Assembly (NCBI GenBank): GCA_934045075.1
Contig: OW203732.1
Coordinates: 18,507,889 to 18,571,888 of the forward strand
Source of the DNA: Yponomeuta sedellus
Taxonomy: Eukaryota; Arthropoda; Insecta; Lepidoptera; Yponomeutidae
DNA length: 64,000 nt
Direction of reading: 5' to 3'
Shown here one piece after another: positions 16,740 to 29,700 of this stretch (the first letter of the stretch is position 1; each line of letters begins with the position of its first letter). The position numbers were made by a program, and so were the translations under genes. Below the pieces are notes generated by a model. That model was not told the DNA's origin. It saw nothing but the letters and a program-made list of their open reading frames with translations, and did not search any database.

Positions 16740-19700
16740 ATCATTTATTACAATAGTACAGTTTAATGTAGAAGGAGTTATTAACAAGAAGCCATTATTA
16801 ATTTCATTTTTATTAAATAATGATGTAGACGTTTGTCTTTTAAATGAGACTTGGCTTAGGAACAATAGCACTTTTAATATTCCTAATTACAATATAATTC
16901 GACAAGACGGGAAAGATGGACGAGGAGGTGTAGCAATTTTAGTTAAATCCAATTTGAAATTCTCTACTGTCTCTGTTCCTTTTTACAATTTTATGCATTC
17001 TGCTGCAATAATCTTACAAACCAATGCTGGTAATTTATCAATTCTCTGTAGTTATATACCGCCTCCTAATGATAACCGTAGATTTCAGTGCAGAAGACTC
17101 AAACAGATTTTGAATATGTTACCGAAACCAATGCTTTTTTCGGGCGATCTCAACGCCCATCACGTCGCTTTTGGGTGTTTGAGGTCTAACTCTCGCGGTA
17201 ATGAGATCTATAACACACTCGATGAGTATGATCTATGTATATTAAACACTGGTTTTCCTACCACTGTAGGTAGTCCTTCTAAAATGCCTTCTGCAATTGA
17301 TATTTCTTCTGTCAGTCCTTCTGTTGCTCCTCTTTGCGAGTGGACAGTTCATGATGATGCGATGGGCAGCTATCATTTTCCAACAGTTATAACAATTCAC
17401 ACCACAATTCATAAATACGATATTGGTAATTCCGCTGATCGATATCTTTATAATAAAGCAGATTGGCAGGCTTATGCATCTGAAACAGAGAGAATATTAG
17501 GGCAATTTAATATAGACAGTAGTAACCCAGTCAAAACTTACAATGATTTTTGCGAAGAACTTAATCAGATTAAAGATGTCACTATTCCAAAGCTAAGGAA
17601 AACTAATAGCATTGTCATTAAAAAGCCTGTTCCTTGGTGGGACAATGAATGCTCAGATGCTGTTAATAAAAGTAAAGAAGCTCTAAATATGTATAGAAGT
17701 AATGGTAATATGTCGAGTTACATTGAATATAAAAAATTAAATGCTTTTAAAAAAAGATTATTAAAAGAAAAGAAGAAATACGGATGGACTAAATTAGTTG
17801 AATCTTTTAACAGGTATACACCTATAAGCACTATTTGGAATTACATCAAAAGATTCAAACGTGTAACATTACCCAAAATGCCCAAAAACGACGAATGGAT
17901 TCCAGCCTTCATTGATAAATATGCTCCACCGTCTCCTCCTGAAAAAAACATAGACATAAACTCATTAAATGAAATCTTTAATAACACAGGGAATAGTAAT
18001 TGTGCTCATCTTTCAGAACCATTTTCCTTTGCAGAATTCACATTTGCTATCAAATATAGAAAAGATACAACCCCAGGATTAGATGACATTCCTTACAAGC
18101 TTATTAGGAACATGCATGTTGATGCCCAAAAATCGTTATTGGAAATGTACAATGTATTGTGGATGACTCAGTCCATTCCTGAAGCTTGGAAAACACAATG
18201 CGTTATTCCTATATTGAAACCAGACAAGTCTAGTGATGACTTTAATTCATATAGACCAATTTCTTTATCCTCATGTGTAGGTAAATTGTTTGAGTTTATG
18301 CTTAAAACCAGATTAGACCATTACGTAGAGCAGAATAAAATCTTACCAGAGCAGCAATTCGGCTTCAGGAAGGGTCGTAGTGCTACAGAGAGCTTTACTT
18401 CACTCATCTCTGACATCAGGAATTCCTTTCACAGCCAATCAGCCACCGTATGTGCATTTCTTGATGTACAGGGAGCTTTTGATAATGTTGATCCATCTGT
18501 ATTGGCAGGAATTTTATCAGAGATTGGTATGCCAGGACATGTCTGTAAATGGATATTTCATTTTCTTTATGATAGGACTATGTATGTTAAATTTAACAAC
18601 ATACTACACGGACCAGGACAAGTTTTTAAAGGTACTATGCAAGGAGCAACCATATCCCCTTTATTGTACAATATTTATACATCTCAGATAAATAAATATC
18701 TGACCCAGACTGGAGTTCAATTCCTGCAGTATGCAGATGATTTGTTAATATACTCTGTACATAAGGATGTAAATATAGCTGTAAATAATTTAAATTTAGC
18801 CCTCTCTCAAGTGCATAATTATTATTTTAATAAGCTCAAATTGGTTATAAATCCATTAAAGAGTGGAGCTATGCTTTTCTCCAAAAGGCTTTCTCCTTGT
18901 AATAGTTTGGTAGAATACAATAATCTCCCTATACCTTGGTTGAAAGAAAAGAAGTTTCTTGGTATATTGCTGGATCATAGGCTAACATTTGAATCTCACA
19001 TAAATTATATCATCAAAAACGCCTCCAAAGCCCTTAATATACTTCGGTCTCTGGCAGGAGTACATTGGGGGTCTGACCCAAAAATATTATCTATGTTATA
19101 TAAGAGCATTATGCGCAGCCATTTCGATTATAGCTCAATTGCTTATATGGGGGCAAGCCTTGCTTTGCTGAAGAAATTAGAAGTTATTCAGAATAAAGCT
19201 TTGAGAATTATTACAGGGGCTATGTGCTCTACTCCAATTAATGCAATGCAATGTGAGGCTTGCATTCCCCCTTTACATCTTAGACGTCTACAGCTAGCTG
19301 AAAGGTTCTGTTTGAAAATGTTAACTAAAAATAATAGAGTTGTCTTAGATCACATTTTACCAATGCATGCCACTGAATTGGGCAATTCAGTGGCTCCTTA
19401 TGCAAATTTTAATCAGATATTAAATGGTAACATACCAACCTTATTAAGAATAGTTTTACATTTGAATGATTTAACAAAAAATTTGCATCAGGATAATTTG
19501 TGGCCCCTCTATAGGATGGATCTCGATATTCTATTGAAAAATAATTTTGTACATAAACCATGCATTACGAACCAACAAGATTTACTTGCTTTCCTGGAAA
19601 ATAATCATCTGTATTCCATCTATACTGATGGCTCTAAAACAGTTGATAGGGTAAACTCAGCATTTTTTGACCCTCAGTTAAAGAAAACTAAATGTTTTAA

Positions 19701-20493
19701 AATTGACACTAGATGTAGCATTTTTACCGCCGAAGCTTATGCTATCCATCAAGCTTTAATTTACGTTCAAAATATTGATACTTGTAATATAATTATATTT
19801 ACTGACTCACTCAGTGTATTATTAGCTTTAGAAGGTAACTGCCTTCGTTATAATGTAAATTATCTCATCTATAATATAAAGAATTTGTTAAATAGTTTGT
19901 TAGTTAGTGGTAAGGTAGTTAAGTTAATGTGGGTACCTGCTCACCGGGGTATCACTGGAAATGAAGTCGTCGATCGAGCTGCAAATCTGGACCCTGACGA
20001 GGATCACTCTACAGACCTCAAATTGCCATTTACTGATCTCCATGTTCATCTGAATGAGAATCTGAAAGCAATATGGTGCAACTACTGGAATGAGATCAGT
20101 AAAGAGAAAGGAAGCTGGTATAGAGACATCCAAGGAAGCCCGCCCGCCCAACCTTGGTACCATCGGAAAAAAGACATAAACTGCCGGAAATACATAACCA
20201 CCCTAAACAGAATGAGATTCGGCCACTGCCAAACCCAAGCTCACCTTTATAGACTCAGCCTAGCCCAAGATTCGAACTGCATTTACTGTGGAACTGAAAA
20301 CGCCGACCTAAACCATCTCGTGCTCAACTGTCAAGAATTTAAATTGCACAGATTAATACTTATCACGGAACTTGACACAATCAGCTGCGAAACGGGTGTC
20401 CCTACACCAACTCTTCTTCCAAATCTACTTAGCAATCCTACCTTTTTCGCCCCCTTATATAAATTCATTATGAACAGTGGAATAAAAATTTAA
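16732..20493 (+). CDS. LINE ORF2: endonuclease, reverse transcriptase, RNase H, 1253 aa
   Basis: Enzyme for target-primed reverse transcription. An apurinic-type endonuclease occupies about residues 1-230 (QFNVEGV, LNETWL, GRGGVAILVKS, FSGDLNAHH). Reverse transcriptase lies at about 450-730 (GFRKGRSATES, FLDVQGAFDNVD, MQGATISPLLYNIYTS, catalytic YADD near residue 666). RNase H lies at about 960-1080 (YTDGSKT, FTAEAYAIHQAL, FTDSLSVLLAL, VPAHRGITGNEVVDRAA). A CCHC-like finger CIYCGTENADLNHLVLNC sits near 1183. The frame is fully open, so the copy may be active. Its last ~170 coding bases lie inside the 3' inverted repeat. Confidence 0.92.
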   Translation: MDKSFITIVQFNVEGVINKKPLLISFLLNNDVDVCLLNETWLRNNSTFNIPNYNIIRQDGKDGRGGVAILVKSNLKFSTVSVPFYNFMHSAAIILQTNAGNLSILCSYIPPPNDNRRFQCRRLKQILNMLPKPMLFSGDLNAHHVAFGCLRSNSRGNEIYNTLDEYDLCILNTGFPTTVGSPSKMPSAIDISSVSPSVAPLCEWTVHDDAMGSYHFPTVITIHTTIHKYDIGNSADRYLYNKADWQAYASETERILGQFNIDSSNPVKTYNDFCEELNQIKDVTIPKLRKTNSIVIKKPVPWWDNECSDAVNKSKEALNMYRSNGNMSSYIEYKKLNAFKKRLLKEKKKYGWTKLVESFNRYTPISTIWNYIKRFKRVTLPKMPKNDEWIPAFIDKYAPPSPPEKNIDINSLNEIFNNTGNSNCAHLSEPFSFAEFTFAIKYRKDTTPGLDDIPYKLIRNMHVDAQKSLLEMYNVLWMTQSIPEAWKTQCVIPILKPDKSSDDFNSYRPISLSSCVGKLFEFMLKTRLDHYVEQNKILPEQQFGFRKGRSATESFTSLISDIRNSFHSQSATVCAFLDVQGAFDNVDPSVLAGILSEIGMPGHVCKWIFHFLYDRTMYVKFNNILHGPGQVFKGTMQGATISPLLYNIYTSQINKYLTQTGVQFLQYADDLLIYSVHKDVNIAVNNLNLALSQVHNYYFNKLKLVINPLKSGAMLFSKRLSPCNSLVEYNNLPIPWLKEKKFLGILLDHRLTFESHINYIIKNASKALNILRSLAGVHWGSDPKILSMLYKSIMRSHFDYSSIAYMGASLALLKKLEVIQNKALRIITGAMCSTPINAMQCEACIPPLHLRRLQLAERFCLKMLTKNNRVVLDHILPMHATELGNSVAPYANFNQILNGNIPTLLRIVLHLNDLTKNLHQDNLWPLYRMDLDILLKNNFVHKPCITNQQDLLAFLENNHLYSIYTDGSKTVDRVNSAFFDPQLKKTKCFKIDTRCSIFTAEAYAIHQALIYVQNIDTCNIIIFTDSLSVLLALEGNCLRYNVNYLIYNIKNLLNSLLVSGKVVKLMWVPAHRGITGNEVVDRAANLDPDEDHSTDLKLPFTDLHVHLNENLKAIWCNYWNEISKEKGSWYRDIQGSPPAQPWYHRKKDINCRKYITTLNRMRFGHCQTQAHLYRLSLAQDSNCIYCGTENADLNHLVLNCQEFKLHRLILITELDTISCETGVPTPTLLPNLLSNPTFFAPLYKFIMNSGIKI

Positions 20494-20646
20494 AGTGACT
20501 GGAAAAACTGAACATTATAGTGAAGTGATACGGAAGTGATAAGTGCTCTTATCTGAAAACTAATACTATAAAAAACTAATACAATACTCAAGGCTCAAAA
20601 GGACACGGATCCAGGGCCGTAAAACCCTTTATTAAAAAAAAAAAAA
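20325..20646 (+). repeat. Right arm of LINE terminal inverted repeat: ORF2 end, 3' UTR and poly(A)
   Basis: The normal 3' terminus of the element, ending in 13 A. It is mirrored without visible change at 15117-15435. Confidence 0.93.
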
Positions 20647-20777
20647 GCTGGGTTATTTATATTTAATTTAATATACAAAAATTACGAATTTTACGGTAGA
20701 AATGAACTAACGTTACATCCATTTTAGCTTTGCTTTAGTCTTCTAATAGGTTCAAAGCACGAGAGTGAGCTAGCATC

Positions 20778-23700
20778 ATGACAAACGCTACTATACAGGT
20801 GGGTGTATCCTCTTATCATTTTCTTAGTTTTCTATCGATTGTTTTCCAACGACATCAAATCTATGTCTTTTCTCAGGCATATACACCACCTAATTTAACA
20901 TGATCTCATGGTTCTTTCCTCAAACTTTACATTCGAAACCGATTACGTACCTCCAGGTACAAATTTTATCTGTTTTTTTTTTATCTACTTGTAGGAAATT
21001 GAGAGTATAGATGACTACTGGGGCCCGGCCTTCCGATCAGTGTACGAGGGTGAAGGGCACGAAGCCTTCGTTCAGCAGCTAGATGAGCGCATAAAGCAAC
21101 ATGACAAGGAGATCGAAAAGCTGTGTAACTTCCATTATCAGGTACACTAAGTTTTACTTACTTATATTCAGTAGAAGCGCTGGTGGCTTAGTGGAACAGA
21201 GTGATTGGAATCAGTCACTTGATTTAAGCAACAACAGGCACGGTCAGGTGCTGGATGGGTGACAGTCCCATGGCTACCGCTTATGGTCTTTTTCCTAGCT
21301 AGAGGCATGTTAAGCTGTTGGTGTCGGCTATCATGTAATGGCAAACGTTAAGCCATGTCAGAGGCCTTATGGGTGGCTTGATAACCTCAATTATTATAAC
21401 CTTAATTATGGGCCAAGCCACCATGGTGGCTTGGCCCTCATGGTGGAGTATGGTCTAACCTTCCTGCGGTGCAGGAAGGGGCTCCAGCAGTGAGGACATA
21501 CAAGGGTTGACATGGATCAATATTCAGTAGTTGGGGCCATATTTGGCCAAGGGATGTGCATCTAATGACACCTTGCTCAAGTTTCATAAAACTGCAATCA
21601 GTAGGTAATTAATTATGACTTATATTTGGTATGTTGCTGTCGTATTGGTGTTAACATTTGGTAATACCTTCTGTACCATAAACTTATGTTCCATTTCTTA
21701 AATACAGTAAAATGTAAGTGATCCAATGAGGGACCATTTTACCAAATTTCTGTCTTATCAGGGATCATCCAGTTTGTCTATTGATAATACAATCTTATCA
21801 GGGATCATCCAGTTTGTCTATTGATGATACAATAGTACCTAAAAAGGATTGTTTCATCATTCTATAAATACCCTTAATGTGGTGACTAACACTCGTTTCT
21901 ATATTCATTTGCAAAAATGGTTTATGGGTGGAATTTTTAGCCTCTAAATAGGTTTTTAAAATTGTCCTTAGCATGGGTTAGTGCATTAAAAAGAATATAA
22001 TCATGTGGGTACGGCGATATCATTCCGATGCAAAGTAGGTACTCGGAGCTGCAAGTGATGCAAATCACTTCGGCCAGATGTTGCTGCCTGTACGTAATAC
22101 AGAGTATTACGTATTATGTACAGAGTAAAGAGGTTCGAAATTTCACTGAAAGTCACCCATTAGCTCAGTTGGGAGAGCTCTGGCACGGTTAGCCAGAGGT
22201 CACGGGTTTGAGCCCCGGCATGGGTGGAATTTTTAGCCTATAAATATTTTTTTTAAATTGTCTTTAGCACGGGTTAGTGCATTAAAAAGAATATAAAAAT
22301 GGTTTTGCAGACCACTTCAATGCCTCCAGGGTCTGACAGTCTGTAGACACTACCAGTGGTCTACGAACCACCAGTTAAGAACCACTGATCTAAGCTGTAT
22401 TGTTTTAAATTAGATAGTTTGATATGGCCCTCTTGTCTGTGGTACTGTGAGTACCCAAGCCTTATGCCAGACCTTGTATTATGTTTGATCATCTTGTTTT
22501 ATAATAATTAATAACATTATAATGTCTAGGTAAGACAGAATTCCAGACAAAGCAAAAGATTTCCACCAAGATATTGACTTTTTTCAGGGTTTCATAGACT
22601 CTATACGTGAGTTACTTCAAGTTAGATCTCATGCGGAGGAGCTGCACGCTGAAATATCAAACGTGGATGCCAATGTAAAGGAAACTACTGAAGGTAGCAT
22701 TCATATCTTTTTAACATGTTTTTTTAATCAAAATACATCTACAGGGTGTCCAACAAAGATGACAACTTCTAAATTGCTAAAGAAATTATGTTCTGCTACA
22801 TAGTAAAGTTACATTGTGTATTAAATGTGGAACAGTTGATAGAGTTCATAAGATCTCAAAGTGGTCCCCATTGTAAGCTTTCCACATCGATGGGCAATAT
22901 CCTCTATTTTCATAGAGATATGGAGTTCAACCTACTGTATAATAACAATGAATAGCAGTTGATATCAGAGTTTAAATTCAGATTTATGAACTCAGAATTT
23001 TCTTTGTCACACTAACAAAGCTGCAATTTATGCATACATGTCTGTTGGTTATCAACTTATCACTAATGCCATTGAATTCACTATTGTATGAACTCTATTC
23101 TCAACACAGTTAAATGCAATAAGTCATACATAATGACTTACAGTTTATACTAAACAGCATAAAACTTATTGAAACTTTAAAGTATACCAAAATTCAAAAA
23201 TTCAAAATTCAAATCATTTTATTTCAACGTAAAGAATTTACATTCTGTTTGCTGAATGTCAATGTACAATGTAAAATGTAAGCCGCCGCCTTCGGGCCGT
23301 ATTGTAGTGGAGAAAAAGGCAGCGGAAAAAAAAAACTCCACTCTGACCATCTTTTCTCAAATCTTCTTAAAACCAAATACATCAGTTGCCATTTTGTAAA
23401 CCTAATAAGATTTCATGATTTACCTTCAATACTGAAGGTATATTTGGGCTAAACTATTACATAAATGCATAAAATTTCTATGCAAGTGTACTAAATTTGC
23501 GTTGAATAAGTAGAGGTTGGTCACATAAAATAAACCAACCGACACAAAAAATTTGCTAAATAATTTTTACCATAATCTTTTGAACTTTACTGGTTAGAAC
23601 TTAACCTGATTGAGTGTTTCATTAATGTGTTATTGTAATCACCGTTTTTTCATTCATTCGTCGTTTAATCAGCGTTTATTTTTGTTCACAAAATGGTCCA

Positions 23701-26700
23701 CACTCCACATAGACCTAAAATTTATATTGCTTCATCACAGCCTTTGCGACAGTACTTGTAAAGACCCTCGAAATCAAGTAGGAACTCGTTAGAGTTTATT
23801 GTTACGGGCTACCTCTGATCTTTATCCAACTATACAGGTCTCTGCACCAGAGCCGAGGAGCTGATCCGGGCTCGTCGTGTTGAGCTGAACATAGCGGCCA
23901 CCATTGAGAAGATGGAGCTCTGTCTACCGCTGCTCACCACTTACTCCAAGCTTAAGTCTCAAGTTGATGCTAAACGGTATGACTTCCAAGATTGAATCAA
24001 CTTTTTTTTGCTTTTATTACTTTGTTAGGCTCTGAATGGTTGTTTGAAATGAAATTTAAAGCATCAATCTCAAACTATACACGCCTAATTCATGCCCAGA
24101 CATATTGGAAATGTTCGTAGTCACAGTACATTATCAGTCTACGTCACGCGCACATAGATGACATCGAGGCTACTATAGAGTCGCCCTGGACTACAATAGC
24201 CGCACGCAGAGATCTATAATACTATCTATTGAAAAAGGCACTTGCTCGCTCACTCATACACTATTGCCATCTACGATATATGTAAGAAGGTCCTTGAGAA
24301 GTACCTATACTGATAGAATGACAGGATACGCGAAATTAGTGCGATTAGAGAATGTTGTAAGTTAAAAGAGGATGTAGTGTCTAGAATTTAGTAATTTAGG
24401 AAGGAATGTCGCGTTGATTTGGACTTATGGAGAGCATGAAGGAATATATCCAACGAATGTAGCTCCGACCAAATAGGGGATGTATTAGCAAAGGGCAAGA
24501 TAAAAAATATACCTATACCTTAAGGTTCCCAGGAAGAAATTGCTATCAGCAATAAGGCCGCCAATTGTACCTCGTCTTTTGTAACTGTTGTCTCTGTAAT
24601 TACTTTCTGGTGTGTACAATAAAGAATACTCTTATCTTATCTTTACCGGCATGCGTGCGTGTCACACATAACGAATAGTTTATGTAATTTAGCAAGTCAT
24701 ATAAGTTTATTTAGCTAGAAGTTCGTTAGACCTGAGATTGCGGCTCTTAGCCTTGTATCTTTCACTTTCTTTATATGACCGCGCCATACTTCTAGGTACT
24801 ACCCAGCCCTGAAGACCCTGGAGCAGCTTGAACACGTCCTGCTGCCGCGTGTGGGCCCGTACAAGTGGTGCGCGCAGATCTCGGGCGACATCCCGCGCTT
24901 GCGGCAGGCCATTCGGGACGCATCCATGGCTGACCTGAGGTCCTTCCTCGAGAACATACGCACTGTCAGCCCGCAGGTGAGTTAGGGACCATCCACAAAG
25001 TACGTCACACGTTTTGGGGGAGGAAGGGGTCCGAAATTAGCTTTATATCAAGAATTGCAAATGTTTTGGGTATTTCGTCAATAGTGCAGAGTTCGTGTTT
25101 TAACACGTAGACTTGGAAATGTGACGTCATGAAATTTAGGACCTCCCTAACCCCCCGTCACACAATGTCACACTTTCCCTGCGTTCCGAGATGCGATGAA
25201 ATCGATTACAGTGCCAATCCATATAAGTGCAGTAGGCACAAGAACCCTATTTCGTGCGAGATACTTTGGGACTACTACATTTGGTCGGATCCGCGCTGTA
25301 ATCGATTTCATCGCTTCTCGGAACGCAGGGAAGCGTGACATTGTGTGATAGGGGGGTGGTCCTAAATTTCGTGACGTCACATTTCCAAGACTACGTGTTA
25401 AAACACGAACTCTGCACTATTAACGAAATACCCAAAACATTTGCACCTCTTGATATAAAACTAAATTCGGAATGTTGTTTGAATTCAATGATTTCTTAGG
25501 CTCTTACTACTAAACACCGTATACGCCTGGTATAGTGACACAGTGTTTTGTTCACGTCATTTGAATGTAATTTTCAGTTGGAAGAAAAGAGACATACATA
25601 ACACTGCATAGTTATACAATACTTACACCAAGTTTATTAGTAAGGCTGTTAATGTTAAATTGCAAGATATGTGACGTCACACTAGAGAGGGGGAGAGTCT
25701 CATAAATGAGACCAGCTGTGACAAAAAATCACGAAATTCGTGTGACGTAATTAAATTTGTAGATGGCCTCTTAGTCTTAATGATCATTTTAACCAATTTC
25801 AAAATTCACCATGAATTTCGGGTGGCTTGAAAGCCTTAACAATCTATAATATAAAAATGAATCGCTGAATGTGTTGGTAAGCGCAAATCTGGTAAGCGAG
25901 AGCAGCTGAACCGATTTCGCTAATTATTTTTTTAGAATATTCCTTGAAGTACGAGGATGGTTCTTACGGAGGGAAAAATAATAAAATTGAAAGAATTGAC
26001 TGTTAGACGGTACGAAGTTCGCTGGGTCAGCTAGTAACTAATAAATACGAAACATTGTTTTTTTTAAAAAGGCACTTTTCAAAATATCTCGACACAAACT
26101 CGAATTGAGAACCATTAGTATCGAGCCATAGTGGTGCCTGCCTGTTCTGGTAGTCGGAGAGTCAGCACTAGTTGTTCGAGATATTTTTGAAACAAGAACT
26201 ATAATATTTGAAACAAAATATAATTCTCAGACAGTTTTCATCACAGAATATCGGTGAAGCCCTTTTGGAGAAGTTTGATAACAAACACTGGCAAGATATA
26301 AAAATATATTAGATAAACAGATTTTTTTTGTGTAGCGTGTAATGGTCCCACTGCCGACTACTAGCCTTTTCGCAATGAGAGAGAGTATAGCCTTAATTAC
26401 CACGCGTGCCCACCGTGGTACAGTACTACACATCATAAAAGTCCCTTCGGGAATTTACGTTCGCGCAGACTAGGAGGAAGTGTAACGAATGTACCCGAAG
26501 CTATAAAATTAAGTACATTCAACATGATCTTTAACAGATACGGTTAAGGTGCAGGATTGATTGCCGCAGTAGCGCTACCTATTTCGCTCACGCTAATATT
26601 GCCAAACTAATAGTTACCTGCATCGATGACGTTGAATCAACCAATAGCAACAAAGGCGCACGGCCTGCCATAAAATGAAACTATCTGATTTGCCGATCAA

Positions 26701-29700
26701 CTTGCCGCACATCCAAAATTTGGTCATCTGTACATCCGCGAGAGTTATTTCTTGTGTAGCACTGTAACCTAGTGGGTGAAACAATGGACTCTGAAGCGAG
26801 AGACCCTGGTTCGATTCCCAGTTCAGGCATGAACCAACGTGACAAAGCCAATGATAAAGTTATGTAGATCTGTGAAGTTGCCACTGCCTAACGGTGAAGA
26901 AAAGCGACGTGAGGAATCCTGAGGGTCTGTGCTGTTAAAATACCTAAGCTCTTGAAATACCCATAAATAGATAATGCTGAAAAATTCAAAAACTTGGCTG
27001 TTGGCTAACACTTCGCTGCTGCGGCCGCACATAGAATAGAATATATTTATATTTACATCTTAAGAGATTAAAACAGTTTGTACATCTACTTCTTTCTCCA
27101 ATATGTTAGTCCAGTTTATCCAAAGGTTGTCTGGAAGAGATCACTTTTAGTGATAAGGCCGCCGTCTGTATAATCTAAGAAGTTTAAGAAATATCTGTGT
27201 AATTTCCATGTTTATTTACAATAAAGTGTTCTCTATCTATTAAGATTTTGTGTTGAATCGGACATAGGTAATGTGTAGTTATTTTTGAAAAACTGTCTTC
27301 TTCTAGGTCGGTGCAATGGCTCTCAAGCAAACACAGGAAATGCTGGGAAGGAGTCTGGAGTCTATTGTCAAAGCCAAGACCGGTAAATACCATCTTTCAC
27401 ATATTTTAACGAAAAAACCTTGGTAACCTTTTTGTGATATCTTCGTCGTGTTATCATAACATAGAACGGATATTTGACTGCCCCGTTGGTCTAGCCGTTG
27501 GGTACCAAGGCGCTTTGGTACCAAGACTGAGGTCGTGGGTTAGATTCCCGCTGAGGGCCACATTTGTACATGTGGCCTCTGGGTGTATTTTCATGCTTGT
27601 GACGTCCTTGCCTGGTTACCAAAGTACAGGGTATCCTAGTTTGGGACCAGGTCAAGTGATTGTGTTGTGTGGAAGTTGTTATTATTATTATACCAGTGAA
27701 CTTTCCTTATAGCTGGTAGTTAACTAACTTGGATTTCATGCAAGCTTACAGGCAAACATGTAAATCATAAACGTCGCCTTGGCTTATTTTCAGGTGAACC
27801 AAAAGTCTAGTGTAAACCGTGTAAAAAAACTTGATCAAACTGTGAATATCACTGTTGTGTTGAAGTTAAAAAAAGGTTTACGTTAAAATTGTACCTTTTT
27901 GTCGTACGACTATAAACCCTGAAAAAGGTTGCCAAACCTTTTTCAGGGTTTACAGTCGTCCGTCCGTCCGTCCGTTTAACTATCTGTTTCCTCAGGTCTA
28001 CTAGCAGCTGTGAGGCACGGGTCTCTTCCTGCGATGCAGGACGAGACCCGTGCCCCAGCAATCGGGGCATACAAGGGTTGATATCGAATATGAACGGATG
28101 GTCCGGTCCTCCCATTCATCTGTCCGTGTATTCATCCCTCCGCCTAAAAAACTGCGCCTATTTGAATGAGTTTGTATCCTGAGGAACTAAATAGGCTAAT
28201 GTATTCCTAGTCTCACACGCGAAGTATACAAGGTACGAAGCACAGCTACGGTATCACATAAACAATATTTTTTTCTTTTATTAAGTTTTTTTTCTTTTAT
28301 GTTTTAGACATGGCAGTACTCGGCTTGACCGTCAAAGAGCCCAGCGGTCCACAGTGCCCCCATGAGCTAGTGGATTTCAGTCCGCTTCATCGCTGCCTTC
28401 ACATCCACAGTGTACTGGGCGCCAAGAATGACTTCATCCAGTACTATAGGTTAGTCAGGGGCTGCATGAAAGGAGCCTCCGAACGACGTATTCACTGAGC
28501 CCGTATACGTGTATCATTAAGAAATACTAATGCATTTGTCTATTCTGACGTTTTAGTGACATTTAAATCTCGACTCGCGCCGTCGTGCTCCTGCGCAATT
28601 ATAAAGGGGCCTCTAGACGGGCTACACTTTTTTTGAAATATTTTGCTACACTATATCCCGAAAATACAAAAAACATTTTAATGCAGCACATAGCTGGAAA
28701 ATGTATATCCCGGCCATTCCTGGCAACATTTCTACAACAGTATATGGCTCAATATTTTGTCTTTACACGGGCTACATACATAAACACGAACGAACTAAAA
28801 TGAAGAGAAACAAAACAAACACGAACATAACTCTAGTCGAACAAATCGCAGCAAACTTCACTTCACGTAGCATGAAAAAGGGACGCACTTAGGCCGTAAA
28901 GCGAGACAGGCTGAGAAAATATTGCAGTATTTTCGATTGCAAAGCGATCGTTCTGGCCATATGGCTGGGATACAAAAAATTCATCAGATACACAAAAAAT
29001 ATGTCACAATATATCCCGGCCATACTCAAAATTTTGCCCAACATTTCATAGTCTAGCCGTAAATGATGGCTGGTGCTACCGGCCACACATCATTTTCGTG
29101 AAAATATGGCGCGTCTAGAGGCCCCATAAGACAAACCGACCCAAATCCAACTTGGGTAGTGCGATGGCAGTCTGGCAATCAGAGAGTTCTTACATTGCTT
29201 CGCAAATCCTTTCACCACGATGGCTGGCCACAGACATGCTAAGAAGAAGGGGAGAAGGGCCTGTATTAGCTATAAAATAGCGTTTGCATATCCACAGCGT
29301 ACTGGCCGCCAAACAAAGCTTGACTTCATCCATTACTACAGTGTAGTCGGGGGGTGCATGAAAGGAGCCTCCCCGAACGTACTTACTGAGCATGTTCGTC
29401 TGGCAACAATAAGCGAGTCCCTTACATTGCTTGGCAAATCCTTTCACCACGATGGCTGGCCATCGACACGCTATGAAGTAGGGGAGAATTGCCCGTATTA
29501 GCTTTAAAATAGAGTTTGAATGCTTGCTGGGCGCCAATGCAGCCTGTATACGTCTCAAAGTAGGGCACAGGCCTTCTCTCAGAGAGAGAGAGAGTGTGGG
29601 CTTAATCAGAACGCGTGCCCACCGCAGATTGCTAATTTCAAGCGCTTAGGTATGTGAACACCTCAGACGACACTCATGTTTTCACACGATATTTTCCTTC

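Larger units (their letters stand above)
15117..20646 (+). mobile_element. Full-length non-LTR retrotransposon (I-superfamily type, RNase H bearing) with inverted 3'-end copy at its 5' side
   Basis: The body (about 15449-20646) has a short 5' UTR, ORF1, an overlapping ORF2 and a 3' tail ending in 13 A. In front of it, 15117-15435 is the exact reverse complement of 20325-20646, beginning with a T run that mirrors the poly(A). A run of 12 T separates this inverted copy from the body. I see no target-site duplication between the flanks left of 15117 and right of 20646. The ORF2 layout of endonuclease, reverse transcriptase, RNase H and C-terminal zinc knuckle is that of I/R1/LOA-type elements; the exact clade is not settled. 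The element ends 131 bases before the Sec15 start codon. Confidence 0.88.
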
